Source of the DNA: a virus
IMG/VR virus record: IMGVR_UViG_3300026521_000148
Coordinates: 1-64,000 of that record
Strand: one strand, 5' to 3'
DNA length: 64,000 bases
Shown: piece by piece, positions 1 through 8,318 of the stretch
Layout: every line of letters starts with the position of its first letter
How positions within the stretch are numbered: the first letter of the stretch is position 1
The notes under the pieces: model-generated
Databases searched by the model: none
The model's input: the letters and a program-made list of their open reading frames with translations, nothing else
What the model was told of the DNA's origin: nothing
Made by a program: the position numbers and the translations under genes

Positions 1-267
1 TCAACCTTTAGTAAGGTGTAGGGCCCAAGCGGGTGGACGGTAGTCCTTAAATCGAAACGGAGTTCATCTTGTTAGCAACTTCTCCGGAATTTAATAAGGA
101 GTACGCCTGTTTAAAATAATAAAAATTTGGGGAAAACATTTAAATGTCCATACCACATTCACAAGATTAAACAAGATGAAGATATGATCTATTCTACCCG
201 GTCTTTAAAGATCTTAACGAAAGGGGTAGGTGCACGTAATGGTGCCGGTAATACGTAGCGAGTATTA
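1..267 (+). ncRNA. 3' part of a group I intron in the terminase gene
   Basis: This is the 3' half of a group I ribozyme whose 5' half lies outside the window. Positions 21-59 match, with one mismatch, the core of the beta-subunit intron at about 9537-9595 on the other strand. The conserved S element (GAAGATATGATC) is at about 178-189. An in-frame stop at 256-258 separates the intron from the terminase reading frame. The 3' splice site must follow a G somewhere in 258-270. No endonuclease gene is visible in this part. Confidence 0.85.
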
Positions 268-1656
268 TTGAATATTAAGGCCGCCCGCGAAGCCGCCGCT
301 GCATCAGGCTCACCGTATTATACATTGTTTACAACAACTCCAGGTAAGTTAAATATTAAAGAAGGTATATATGCATACGATGTATACCAAAAATCAGTTA
401 GATGGTCAGAAAAGTTTTTAGATGCTAAAAACCAAAAAGAGTTAAAAGGTATTATAGAGAAGAATAATAACGGTTATGAAGTTGTCTTATTAGAGTTTAA
501 CCATAGGCAACTAGGTTTTACAGATGAGTGGTTAAGAGAAAGATTAAAAGCAGCATTATCAACAGGTGAAACAGCTGAGTCAGACTTCTTTATGAAATGG
601 GTAGCTGGTACTATGTCATCACCTATCCCTAAAAACATACTTAATATTATAGTTAACTCTAGAGTTATAGAACCTAATGTAGAAATAGCTAAAGGCGGTT
701 ATATCATAAATTGGTTTATTAATTCTAAGAAATTGCATGAATTAAAAACTAGTGGTTTTATGTCTATAGGATTAGATACGTCAGATGCGCTAGGTGGTAA
801 GAACGATGATATAGGGCTTATCATAAGAGATACGAGAGATGGCTCTGTTGTAGGTGGTGGTAGATATAACGAAACTAACTTAGCAGCATTCGCAGATTTC
901 TTAGTATGGATATTAGAAGAGTATCCTAATTCAGTACTTATACCAGAGAGAAGAAGTAGCGCTTCAGCTATTATGGACTTTATGTTTAGGATTATGTTAG
1001 CTAAAAAAATGAACCCATTTAGAAGAATATTTAACCTTATAGTACAAGAGATAGAGAAGCATAGTGATAAAAGAAAAGAAACATTAGATAGATTACCTAC
1101 ATTAGAAACATTGTCTAAATATAAGAGATTATTCGGATTTTCTACATCTGGTAAAGGTGAGTACTCTAGAGAATTATTATATGGTAATATATTTAAGATA
1201 TCATTATCTTATACAGCAGATACAGTTAGATACGGACCACTCATATCGCAGCTAGGTAGTTTAAAGATAAAGAATAATAGGATAGACCATGGCGACGATG
1301 ATCACGATGACTTAGTATTCGGTTGGTTGTTATCTATGTATTTAATCATCATGGGTAAAAATACTAACTACTACGGTATGAATAGCAATCATGCTCTAAA
1401 TATAATAGTAGATAGTGAAGTTAGTGGTGATGGTAATAATAAAGAAAAGGTACAAGAACAACTTAAACTTAAGAGTTCTATAAATGATCTTATAGAAAGA
1501 TTAAAAGCAGTTAGGAATGATACCCTAGCATTAAAGATAATAAATAAGATACGTAAGTTAGAGTCTAATATAGATACAACTATATTAACGAATATGAATA
1601 TAGAGAATATTCTAGAAGGTATAAAGATCGCTAAGCGTGTCTTAAAAAGAAAATAA
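259..1656 (+). CDS. terL: Large terminase subunit, 3' exon (C-terminal ATPase end plus nuclease domain)
   Basis: This exon encodes the C-terminal part of the DNA-packaging motor. The first residues (N-I-K-A-A-R-E-A, then S-G-S-P-Y and TTTPGK) match the end of the terminase ATPase domain. The RNase H-fold nuclease follows, with acidic clusters LDTSDALGGKNDD, an E in LIPERR, and HGDDDHDD near the C-terminus. The nominal TTG start at 268 is not a real start: the frame is continued from an upstream exon by splicing of the group I intron at 1-267. The Walker A and B motifs must lie in that exon. The exact junction is between 259 and 271. The C-terminal 70 residues are charged and probably helical. 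Confidence 0.85.
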   Translation, partial: RVLLNIKAAREAAAASGSPYYTLFTTTPGKLNIKEGIYAYDVYQKSVRWSEKFLDAKNQKELKGIIEKNNNGYEVVLLEFNHRQLGFTDEWLRERLKAALSTGETAESDFFMKWVAGTMSSPIPKNILNIIVNSRVIEPNVEIAKGGYIINWFINSKKLHELKTSGFMSIGLDTSDALGGKNDDIGLIIRDTRDGSVVGGGRYNETNLAAFADFLVWILEEYPNSVLIPERRSSASAIMDFMFRIMLAKKMNPFRRIFNLIVQEIEKHSDKRKETLDRLPTLETLSKYKRLFGFSTSGKGEYSRELLYGNIFKISLSYTADTVRYGPLISQLGSLKIKNNRIDHGDDDHDDLVFGWLLSMYLIIMGKNTNYYGMNSNHALNIIVDSEVSGDGNNKEKVQEQLKLKSSINDLIERLKAVRNDTLALKIINKIRKLESNIDTTILTNMNIENILEGIKIAKRVLKRK

Positions 1657-1670
1657 AAAAAAAATAACAC

Positions 1671-1700
1671 AACATAGTGTAGCTATAGCTACACTATGTT
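1671..1700. terminator. Perfect 15-bp palindromic terminator
   Basis: A perfect inverted repeat lies between the convergent terminase and minus-strand genes. Reading the minus strand it is followed by a long T-run (complement of the A-run at 1654-1665), so it works best for minus-strand transcripts. Confidence 0.85.
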
Positions 1701-1949
1701 AAATCTTCTAAGTCTTTTTCTTGGTTGTTTGCTAAATACAACTTTTATATCTTTTGGCTCTAAAGAGTCTTCTATAGCATATCTAGCTATATCCTCTTTA
1801 GTAACCCATTCACTAAGCCTCATGTTTTTATATGTATCAGTAATCTTAGAAATATATAATGTATTAATTCTAAGTATTTTACTACCATTAGAATCAAGCT
1901 CTACTCCATATTTAAACTCAACAACATAGTTACCATATACTATTCGCAT
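1689..1949 (-). CDS. Hypothetical protein (86 aa)
   Basis: Not recognised. A small basic protein ending in a cluster of arginines (RKRLRR). A start at 1949 (MRIVYG) is preferred over the ATG at 1955 because a GAGGA ribosome-binding site sits six bases before it but abuts the upstream ATG. It overlaps the end of the 175-aa gene upstream, so the two are probably translationally coupled. Confidence 0.7.
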   Translation of the reverse strand: MRIVYGNYVVEFKYGVELDSNGSKILRINTLYISKITDTYKNMRLSEWVTKEDIARYAIEDSLEPKDIKVVFSKQPRKRLRRFNIV

Positions 1950-2467
1950 ACACATTCCTCTTTTACTTTTGTTATAATTTTGTTAAGAATTTCATCTTTA
2001 CTTTCATCTAAAACATTAGATAACTTTTGGTGCTTAATTATATGTTCACTAAGTACTTCTAAGTTATCTAGAATGGTATTAAGATTCTTGTAAGACTCTT
2101 TGATTATCTTATAAATATAGTCTTCGCATAACTCTAATGTCATAGGTTCTAAGAATATATCAAAACCATACTCATTTATAATTACAGCAGTATCTCTTAT
2201 TTTTAAATCACTACTTAAATTATGAACTGTTACCTCTTTAAACTTCTTAACAATATCGTTAATGAGTAATAAGTTTTTCTCATTATTAGGTATGGAATAA
2301 TGATGGAATACCTTAATATGGAATTCTTCATCTAGACTGATAGATATTGTCTTACGATTTAAATCTATATATAGATTAAACAATGGTACTTTACTTTCTA
2401 GAACAAAGAGATCTTTTTTGATCTCTGTTGTCTTTTCTTTTAGCTTAAAAATATCACCAAATATCAT
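1940..2467 (-). CDS. Hypothetical protein (175 aa)
   Basis: Not recognised. A soluble protein with an N-terminal mixed region and a helical, lysine-rich C-terminal half ending in CVCE. It overlaps the preceding 196-aa gene by 4 nt (ATGA-type coupling), so it belongs to the same operon. Confidence 0.75.
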   Translation of the reverse strand: MIFGDIFKLKEKTTEIKKDLFVLESKVPLFNLYIDLNRKTISISLDEEFHIKVFHHYSIPNNEKNLLLINDIVKKFKEVTVHNLSSDLKIRDTAVIINEYGFDIFLEPMTLELCEDYIYKIIKESYKNLNTILDNLEVLSEHIIKHQKLSNVLDESKDEILNKIITKVKEECVCE

Positions 2468-3054
2468 ATTTCACCTTTTTCGAAATCACTAGGATCAACA
2501 CCACTAGCTATTAAATCTGCAACCATATCCCAAGCGTTATGAACAATGAATCTTTCTCTTGTTGTTAAAGGGTTTTCATCAGCGTAAAATAAAGTAGACT
2601 CATCACCAACATAGCCATCCATAACATGTAAATAGTCGTCTCTTAATTTTGGTTTCATGTCTTGTTCAACATTATCCCATTCATCTTCATAGCCACTACA
2701 TAAGTTATTTTCAAACTTTTTGTATAGAACTGGTTCAGCCATAACGTATCTACGCATGAGTAACCCTGGTCTATGTATAGTTTCCATATCTACATGGTAC
2801 AGAAATTTATCATTCATAGCACCATCAACTCTTGTTAATGCTTGTTTAGCTCTCCTTAAAACATCTGTGTTCGTTACATACTCATATGCATTTTTAACAG
2901 CGTTTACGAAAGTATCAGCATGGTTACCCATTCTGCTAACGAATCTCTCATAGTTCTCCCTAAAATAATTAGAAGAACGTTCATCACGCATGCCACCGAT
3001 ACTCATACGCATAACTGCATCAGGGTCACTCGTTCTTATGACGTTAACCTTCAT
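2464..3054 (-). CDS. Hypothetical protein (196 aa), first gene of an operon
   Basis: Not recognised. A soluble protein rich in R, D, M and aromatic residues, with no membrane segment. An AAGGAGC ribosome-binding site lies just upstream, and a copy of the repeated AT-rich promoter motif lies 36-59 nt before the start. It heads the transcription unit that runs through the 175-aa and 86-aa genes to the terminator at 1671-1700. A virion or assembly role is possible only by neighbourhood (terminase, protease candidate). Confidence 0.75.
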   Translation of the reverse strand: MKVNVIRTSDPDAVMRMSIGGMRDERSSNYFRENYERFVSRMGNHADTFVNAVKNAYEYVTNTDVLRRAKQALTRVDGAMNDKFLYHVDMETIHRPGLLMRRYVMAEPVLYKKFENNLCSGYEDEWDNVEQDMKPKLRDDYLHVMDGYVGDESTLFYADENPLTTRERFIVHNAWDMVADLIASGVDPSDFEKGEI

Positions 3055-3089
3055 ATATGCTCCTTTATATCTATAATATTAGTACTTGG

Positions 3090-3113
3090 TACTATCTTAA
3101 TAATATGGTTATG
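3090..3113 (-). promoter_or_regulatory. Repeated AT-rich promoter-like motif (class I)
   Basis: On the plus strand it reads TACTATCTTAATAATATGG. It matches the motif found before many minus-strand units in this window and sits between the terminator of the previous unit and the start at 3054. Confidence 0.6.
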
Positions 3114-3126
3114 AAAAAAGATAGAA

Positions 3127-3144
3127 CTATAGGTTACCCTATAG
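3127..3144 (-). terminator. Hairpin terminator
   Basis: A 7-bp stem (CTATAGG / CCTATAG) with a 4-nt loop, followed on the minus strand by ATCTTTTTT. It ends the unit containing the genes from 5175 to 3147. Confidence 0.75.
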
Positions 3145-3146
3145 CC

Positions 3147-3359
3147 CTAGCATCTTTTAAATTTTATTTTATCATCTTCTTTTAATAAACAACCTAATCT
3201 AGATTTCTTTTTAGTCTTAGATAAAAACTCTTTATCTTCATCCATTATTACAATATTTTCTAACTTTAATTCTAACGCACCATCATTACTATATTTATTA
3301 TAGTTACCATCTAATAATTCATTTACATCGTGTTTATATATTTCAACTTTCATTACCAA
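3147..3359 (-). CDS. Hypothetical protein (70 aa)
   Basis: Not recognised. A small, highly charged protein that ends in lysines. It overlaps the 3' end of the protease candidate by 7 nt, so it is the last gene of that operon. Confidence 0.7.
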   Translation of the reverse strand: MVMKVEIYKHDVNELLDGNYNKYSNDGALELKLENIVIMDEDKEFLSKTKKKSRLGCLLKEDDKIKFKRC

Positions 3360-4087
3360 TCCAATATAACTTCTTTTACTTCATGCTCCATTTTACGTAA
3401 TGTATTAACTAAGCATTTACCGTCTTCACAAATACTTTCATTACCACTAGTAATATTGTCAATATCAGTATAACATAAACCATTAACACATGCGGAGATT
3501 TCTTCTATACCTACAGCATTCCATTGTGAAGCTTTAGCTATACCGCCTTCATAGACATGATCCCAAGTAGAAACATCTATAACATCTCTAACTTTAGTTC
3601 TACCAACAAATTTTTCCCTTACTAGACTTCTAACACTGAAGTAAACATTTTCATCAGGATTATCTAAAGCCTCTTTTAAACTTGGTCCAAAGGGTCCAGA
3701 TGGTTTAAACCAAATATACACTATAGTAATGTTATACCCATCCCAACCGGGTTCACATTTACCTGTATCTATAAACTCAACAGCTTTGATATGCCCGCAT
3801 TTTCTAGATGTATCTAGTTTTATAGTACGTGCGACTATTTCTTTGTTGTTAAGACCTTTATAATCTGGATGCTCATCTTCTGATATGAGTGTTCCTTCCG
3901 TTATCCTTCTATTAAGAATAGTTTTCTGTAACAACAATGTATCAGGTTGTTTTATCCTATAAAAAACACCCTGTCTGTTGTAAGTATTAAAAGCACCAGC
4001 TAGTATTTTATAGTAGCCATTCTCGTCAACGATTATAGCATCTTTAACACCAGATGTTTCTTTCTTACTAACTAATTTAGTACTCAT
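3353..4087 (-). CDS. Prohead protease candidate (serine peptidase of the phage maturation type)
   Basis: Prohead proteases cleave scaffold and capsid proteins during head maturation. The order of motifs fits that family: an early beta-rich region (ILAGAFNTYNRQG), a D-E-H-P motif near residue 73 that would carry the catalytic His, a central beta-region, and FSVRS at about residues 150-154 that would carry the catalytic Ser, then EGGIAKASQW. At 244 aa the length is typical. The C-terminal 60 residues hold several Cys and may be a propeptide-like tail. The gene sits among unknown structural-type genes a few kilobases from terminase. Identification is by motif pattern only, and an unrelated virion protein remains possible. 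Confidence 0.5.
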   Translation of the reverse strand: MSTKLVSKKETSGVKDAIIVDENGYYKILAGAFNTYNRQGVFYRIKQPDTLLLQKTILNRRITEGTLISEDEHPDYKGLNNKEIVARTIKLDTSRKCGHIKAVEFIDTGKCEPGWDGYNITIVYIWFKPSGPFGPSLKEALDNPDENVYFSVRSLVREKFVGRTKVRDVIDVSTWDHVYEGGIAKASQWNAVGIEEISACVNGLCYTDIDNITSGNESICEDGKCLVNTLRKMEHEVKEVILDW

Positions 4088-4100
4088 GTCTCATTTCCTT

Positions 4101-4439
4101 TTATTTTATTTTATTTAGGTATTCATCATTAAGAGCTTCAACTACCTCATTAAATGCTTTCATAACCATGTCAACAGCTACAGCTTCATCTACATAATAT
4201 TTATCGAAATAAAAAACACCATCTTTTTTATACAAAGCCCATACCTTACCATTAACCTGTAATGGACTAAAATGCTTTTGGAATAATTCGTTTATCCTTT
4301 TCTTATCAGCATCATATTCACATTTTAAAGCTGACATAAAATCAACATCCATAACTCTAGTACTACCACATACAATACTTAAGTTAAAACTTCTCTCTCC
4401 TATCATTTTCTTTATGATAAATCCCATTGTCTTTAACAT
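4101..4439 (-). CDS. Hypothetical protein (112 aa)
   Basis: Not recognised. A soluble small protein lying between the 243-aa gene and the protease candidate, with 4 and 13 nt gaps, so it is part of the same operon. Confidence 0.7.
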   Translation of the reverse strand: MLKTMGFIIKKMIGERSFNLSIVCGSTRVMDVDFMSALKCEYDADKKRINELFQKHFSPLQVNGKVWALYKKDGVFYFDKYYVDEAVAVDMVMKAFNEVVEALNDEYLNKIK

Positions 4440-4443
4440 TTGT

Positions 4444-5175
4444 TTACGCCTTTAATAATTGTTCTAGTTTGGTAGGTTTTTCATTTTTATTAACAATAGC
4501 TGCTAATGTACCAGTTTTAAAGTATGACCCAGCTACTTTAGATAACGTAGATCCAAACGAATAATAAATATTCATAAGTCCGACCCATTCAGGTTTTTTA
4601 CTATTAAGATCTTTTCTATCGTTAATGATAAGACGATAATCTTTAGTATTATCATTTTTATCTCTAGCTACCATAGCAACGAATACTTCAAACGGCAACG
4701 TATCCTTACCCAATTTAATACCAGCGAACTTAGGTAAATTAGCAAACACATCTAATAAATCCTCGTATTCTAAAAAGAATGGGATCTTACCAGACAAAAT
4801 AAAAAGATCAAACACTTTATAAGCATTATTACTATCTTTAACAACAGTTGTGTCTGATATGAGATCATCACCAGCCTCTATATGTAAAGTATAATATAAC
4901 TCGCCATCTATCTCTATATTTTCTATGCCACTCGGCTCTACATTATACATACCAGGTATAGTCATGATGGTGTAATTTTTATCCTCATCCACGACAGCCA
5001 GAATACCCATAACCTTACATACATTATCTAATATAGTTAATTCTTTATCTACAAATTTACTATGTACTAGTATATACATATCCTTATCAGTAACTATTCT
5101 TTTTTCCTTCTCTTTAAAATGTTTTGTTAAAACTGAAGGATTTCTTTTAAAATCACTACTCTTAAACGCTTCCAT
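4444..5175 (-). CDS. Hypothetical protein (243 aa)
   Basis: Not recognised. A soluble alpha/beta protein without signal peptide or membrane segments. An AAGGAAG ribosome-binding site precedes the ATG, and a TTTGAAAAATATATT element (class II motif) lies at about 5191-5205. It heads the operon 5175-3147, which also contains the protease candidate. That makes a head-assembly or virion role plausible but unproven. Confidence 0.75.
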   Translation of the reverse strand: MEAFKSSDFKRNPSVLTKHFKEKEKRIVTDKDMYILVHSKFVDKELTILDNVCKVMGILAVVDEDKNYTIMTIPGMYNVEPSGIENIEIDGELYYTLHIEAGDDLISDTTVVKDSNNAYKVFDLFILSGKIPFFLEYEDLLDVFANLPKFAGIKLGKDTLPFEVFVAMVARDKNDNTKDYRLIINDRKDLNSKKPEWVGLMNIYYSFGSTLSKVAGSYFKTGTLAAIVNKNEKPTKLEQLLKA

Positions 5176-5240
5176 ATAATCTTCCTTAATATATTTTTCA
5201 AACTAACATTTACATACAGTAAAAGAAAAAATAAAGAAAC

Positions 5241-5257
5241 ACAGGTTAGTTACCTGT
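5241..5257 (-). terminator. Hairpin terminator
   Basis: ACAGGT / ACCTGT stem followed on the minus strand by a T-rich tract. It overlaps the stop codon of the 39-aa gene. Confidence 0.7.
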
Positions 5258-5365
5258 AGCTTCTCTCCATTTACGGACGTATATACCAGCTTCACCGGCT
5301 TTTATATTCGTGAACCCGTTTTCTTTTAACCACGCGAAGAACGCTTTACTATCATTTTTATTCAT
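5246..5365 (-). CDS. Small protein (39 aa), monocistronic
   Basis: A short gene with its own signals: class I promoter-like motif at 5411-5434, an AGGAT ribosome-binding site, ATG at 5365 and a terminator over its stop. The product starts MNKNDSKAFFAWLKENG and ends REATGN. No family is recognised. The dedicated promoter and terminator argue that it is real. Confidence 0.65.
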   Translation of the reverse strand: MNKNDSKAFFAWLKENGFTNIKAGEAGIYVRKWREATGN

Positions 5366-5410
5366 TTTCTATCCTTTTATATTTAAGTTTTTATTATATA
5401 GATAACTCTA

Positions 5411-5434
5411 TACTACATTAATAATATATAAGTG
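5411..5434 (-). promoter_or_regulatory. Class I promoter-like motif
   Basis: Matches the consensus TATTAATAATATATAAGTG with one change (plus-strand reading). Positioned 46-69 nt before the 39-aa gene. Confidence 0.6.
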
Positions 5435-5449
5435 AAAATAACTGGATAA

Positions 5450-5476
5450 AGTATAGCAGGTAGAACCCACTATACT
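5450..5476 (-). terminator. Hairpin at the end of the 492-aa gene
   Basis: AGTATAG / CTATACT stem with an inner GGT/ACC pairing. The T-tract after it on the minus strand is weak. Confidence 0.5.
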
Positions 5477-6948
5477 AAATCAGTTTGTGTAGAAAGATAT
5501 AATGTAGCTATCTTCATAGCAGCATAACCAACAGCCATTTTAGGATTAGTATTTTTACCTAACATATATTTACCATCCTCTACAGCGTTTAAGAAGATCT
5601 CTAAGTTAGTATTTTTATGCTTAAAATATCTAAAAACATTTATAACAACTTTTTCAACATCACCAAGTTCAGAAATAGATAAACCATAGATATACTTTCT
5701 GATCTCCTCTTTTTCAAAATCAGTATGATCTGTAACACCTGAGTCTAAAATACCGAATATAAAATATGTACGTAATTTAGATATATCCTCATTATGTCTA
5801 GTGATAAGGATTTGCTTGTTGTAACCATCAGCTAGTTCTTCTAGCATAGCTTTCTTAATTGTTACATCCGATAATTTAACAAGTGTAGTAACAAAAATAT
5901 TTTTTATTGCTTTAACATCAGGGCTAACTAAGTTAGATAGATATGCACCAACTAATGATTTAATAGAACCTTTGTTAGAAATAAACTCTTTATACACATC
6001 TTCAAGAACATAGATATCAGTATGTTCATTACCATTTTTAATACCAATGATAAGTTGTTTTGTTTTAGAGTAACTGTCTAACCTATTCATTAACTTAGTT
6101 GTAATGTTATCTAGAACATGAACTAAAGAGTTAAGTTCTTTATATAATCCAGAAGATAACTCAGCCTTTCTTAATCTTGACCCAATTATAGCGCCAAGTA
6201 CTGTAACGGTACCGATATTATCTACGTTTAACGCGCCTAAACTCTTAACAACATCATTGCTTAGAATATCTTCTATCTCTTCATAAATAACATCTAAATC
6301 ATCTTCTGAGAAATCATCTTTTAAAGATAATAAAACTTCAGGGTCATTATCTATAGAGTTAATACTTAAATCTAAACGAATGTTATCTATAGCAGATGAA
6401 AAGTTATCTGTAAAACCAACAACACTATTTCTAGATAAATAACCTTTATCTTTTAATAATTGTAATGTATCTGGAGTACCTATAGTTTTTACAGAAAATA
6501 AATCCGTTAAAGATTCAGCTGGTTTAATAGCCTGTTTGTATTTATTAACAGCTTCTATAGTAGGTTTGATTTCCCCATCTATGATGTTTTTATACATATC
6601 TATTTCACTAGATAATCTGTTAACTATCTTATTCACAAGTTCATCATTAACTGGAGTAATGTTAAAAGAACTCATGTTAGGGTTATATCTATCCATATCT
6701 ACTAAGTTCATCCAGCTATCAGGTTTAAATTTAATAATACCTTTTGTATCTGGTTTTGTTTTAAGTTTATCTCTTAAGAGATCCTTATAGTAGTTACCTA
6801 AAATAGCTTCGATCATAGCATCTTCTTGCCCCTTTAAACCATTAATAGAGATAATGCTGCTTCTGTTGTTAACTCTAGAAATAATTAACTTAGCAAGTTG
6901 TACCATAAGCGCAACTCTTTTATCATTTTCGTCACGTAAAATTGACAT
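5470..6948 (-). CDS. Hypothetical protein (492 aa), probably abundant or structural
   Basis: Not recognised. A long soluble, mainly helical protein (many I, L, D, N, S residues; segments such as YKELNSLVHVLDNITTKLMNR suggest helices), with no signal peptide or membrane segment. It is expressed alone, between hairpin 5450-5476 and the structured leader at 7045-7164. Its upstream element TTTTTAGTTTGAAATTATAA is almost identical to the one in front of the tape-measure gene. That suggests the two are co-regulated and that this is a virion or assembly protein (inference). Confidence 0.75.
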   Translation of the reverse strand: MSILRDENDKRVALMVQLAKLIISRVNNRSSIISINGLKGQEDAMIEAILGNYYKDLLRDKLKTKPDTKGIIKFKPDSWMNLVDMDRYNPNMSSFNITPVNDELVNKIVNRLSSEIDMYKNIIDGEIKPTIEAVNKYKQAIKPAESLTDLFSVKTIGTPDTLQLLKDKGYLSRNSVVGFTDNFSSAIDNIRLDLSINSIDNDPEVLLSLKDDFSEDDLDVIYEEIEDILSNDVVKSLGALNVDNIGTVTVLGAIIGSRLRKAELSSGLYKELNSLVHVLDNITTKLMNRLDSYSKTKQLIIGIKNGNEHTDIYVLEDVYKEFISNKGSIKSLVGAYLSNLVSPDVKAIKNIFVTTLVKLSDVTIKKAMLEELADGYNKQILITRHNEDISKLRTYFIFGILDSGVTDHTDFEKEEIRKYIYGLSISELGDVEKVVINVFRYFKHKNTNLEIFLNAVEDGKYMLGKNTNPKMAVGYAAMKIATLYLSTQTDLV

Positions 6949-6960
6949 AGTATTTCCTTT

Positions 6961-6982
6961 TATTATAATTTCAAACTAAAAA
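6961..6982 (-). promoter_or_regulatory. Class II promoter-like motif
   Basis: On the minus strand it reads TTTTTAGTTTGAAATTATAA, directly before the AAGGA of the 492-aa gene. About 20 nt match the sequence upstream of the tape-measure gene at 17880-17899. Confidence 0.55.
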
Positions 6983-7044
6983 CTTATAGGATTTTATCCT
7001 ATTATATGAAACCTATATTAAAGTGCTGTGTGTATAGGTCTACT

Positions 7045-7164
7045 CTAGAGTAGTACTATGGCTAAGTCGTGCGAATTTGCCATATTCTCCAAGAAAAAAT
7101 AAAGAACTTAACAACTTTAAGAGCCATAGTATTCATGATGTAGCGGGGTGGTGTCCGCTACATC
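7045..7164 (-). promoter_or_regulatory. Structured leader/terminator region with a 12-codon reading frame
   Basis: Reading the minus strand: a strong hairpin at 7164-7137 (GATGTAGCGG / CCGCTACATC); then ACTATGGCT, a smaller hairpin with a T-tract (about 7125-7095), a GGAGA, and a 12-codon frame (MANSHDLAIVLL, 7083-7045) ending inside the partner strand AGCCATAGT. The first part probably terminates the 154-aa gene. The rest could be a leader for the 492-aa gene. The function of the short frame is not established. Confidence 0.4.
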
Positions 7165-7176
7165 AAATCTTTTTTT

Positions 7177-7641
7177 TTACACTCTTTCATCCAGTGATCT
7201 GTAAATAATGTCATTTAACCTGTCATCGGTAGTCTCCGGTTTCTCCCAATTCTTACGCACAATTTTAAACATATCGAAAAACTTTTTGGCACCGTCATCT
7301 TTAGGTAACTCCTCATGACGTGTTTCTACCTTAGTGATCTTAACATCGCTAGTTTTAACGATATCTTCTATTACTGACTTAGTGGATAGCTGTAGCTCCA
7401 TTCTTTCCATTAATATCCCTAGCTCCCTTATAACCATTTTATCAGCTTGAGCACCATTCTCCAACGTCTTTATCTTTCTTTTAAGCCTAGCAATTTCGTT
7501 ATCTTTTTTAGATATAGTTATCTTTAAATACTTGATATCACTAACTAGATCCTCTACGGACATCTTAAGAAGATCTATTTCATTTTTATACCCTTCTATT
7601 ATACTATCTAATCTTTCCATAAACTTTTTACTAACTAACAT
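7177..7641 (-). CDS. Coiled-coil protein (154 aa)
   Basis: Not recognised. Residues about 10-90 form a clear heptad-rich coiled coil (long runs of K, E, I and L), followed by a charged C-terminal segment. The start codon shares a base with the stop of the upstream 181-aa gene, so the two are translationally coupled and may interact. Confidence 0.75.
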   Translation of the reverse strand: MLVSKKFMERLDSIIEGYKNEIDLLKMSVEDLVSDIKYLKITISKKDNEIARLKRKIKTLENGAQADKMVIRELGILMERMELQLSTKSVIEDIVKTSDVKITKVETRHEELPKDDGAKKFFDMFKIVRKNWEKPETTDDRLNDIIYRSLDERV

Positions 7642-8186
7642 TACAACTCCTCTTTAAAAGTATTTACTAAATTTATAAATGATTCTACCTCATCATTATC
7701 TAAGAATAGTTTAAAACTATTGCTACTCATATCTAACCTATGTTTAAGTGCGTTATAAACACTTAGTTTTAATTCTTTACCAGCTTTCTTTATATCGAAA
7801 GCCGTGGCAGTAAAGATTTTATAGTCTTCTTTATCTATATTATGGAATGGTGCCTTAGCCTCATTCGCGTATGAAGTACATGCTGGTTCACCATACCCTT
7901 TCTTATTAACAAGCATGGCTGTTAACATAGCAGGATGTCTAAATAACACCACACTATATCCATTATCTAAATTAGCTATGGATAATTCAGATGGGTACCC
8001 TAATATTATCGTTTTTAAATCATGGTTAATACAAGTTACGGTGGCGTTACACGTATTTAAACTAACTAATGATAAAGATTTATCCATGCCGCTAAGGTGT
8101 ACGCCGAATGCCCTACTGCCATTAAAACTACCTAAACGTCTAGATAGATGTTTAAACTTCTCCTCATGCTCTAACATATTTAACAT
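7641..8186 (-). CDS. Hypothetical protein (181 aa)
   Basis: Not recognised. A soluble alpha/beta protein. The start at 8186 is a short distance after an AGGAT element and a class I motif at 8231-8258. It forms a two-gene operon with the coiled-coil protein. Confidence 0.75.
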   Translation of the reverse strand: MLNMLEHEEKFKHLSRRLGSFNGSRAFGVHLSGMDKSLSLVSLNTCNATVTCINHDLKTIILGYPSELSIANLDNGYSVVLFRHPAMLTAMLVNKKGYGEPACTSYANEAKAPFHNIDKEDYKIFTATAFDIKKAGKELKLSVYNALKHRLDMSSNSFKLFLDNDEVESFINLVNTFKEEL

Positions 8187-8230
8187 AGTATATCCTTTAT
8201 TGTTAGTGACTACATACCAGGTAGTTTAAC

Positions 8231-8258
8231 ACTATGCTATATTAATAATATATAAGTG
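8231..8258 (-). promoter_or_regulatory. Class I promoter-like motif
   Basis: Contains the full consensus TATTAATAATATATAAGTG (plus-strand reading), between the terminator of the RNA polymerase beta gene and the 181-aa gene. Confidence 0.65.
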
Positions 8259-8290
8259 TATTAAAATACATAAAAAGTAAAAAGAAAATA

Positions 8291-8317
8291 TGTTAAGTGG
8301 GTAAATCCCACTTAACA
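8291..8317 (-). terminator. Hairpin terminator after RNA polymerase beta
   Basis: A perfect 11-bp stem (TGTTAAGTGGG / CCCACTTAACA) followed on the minus strand by TATTTTCTTTTT. Confidence 0.85.
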
Positions 8318-8318
8318 G

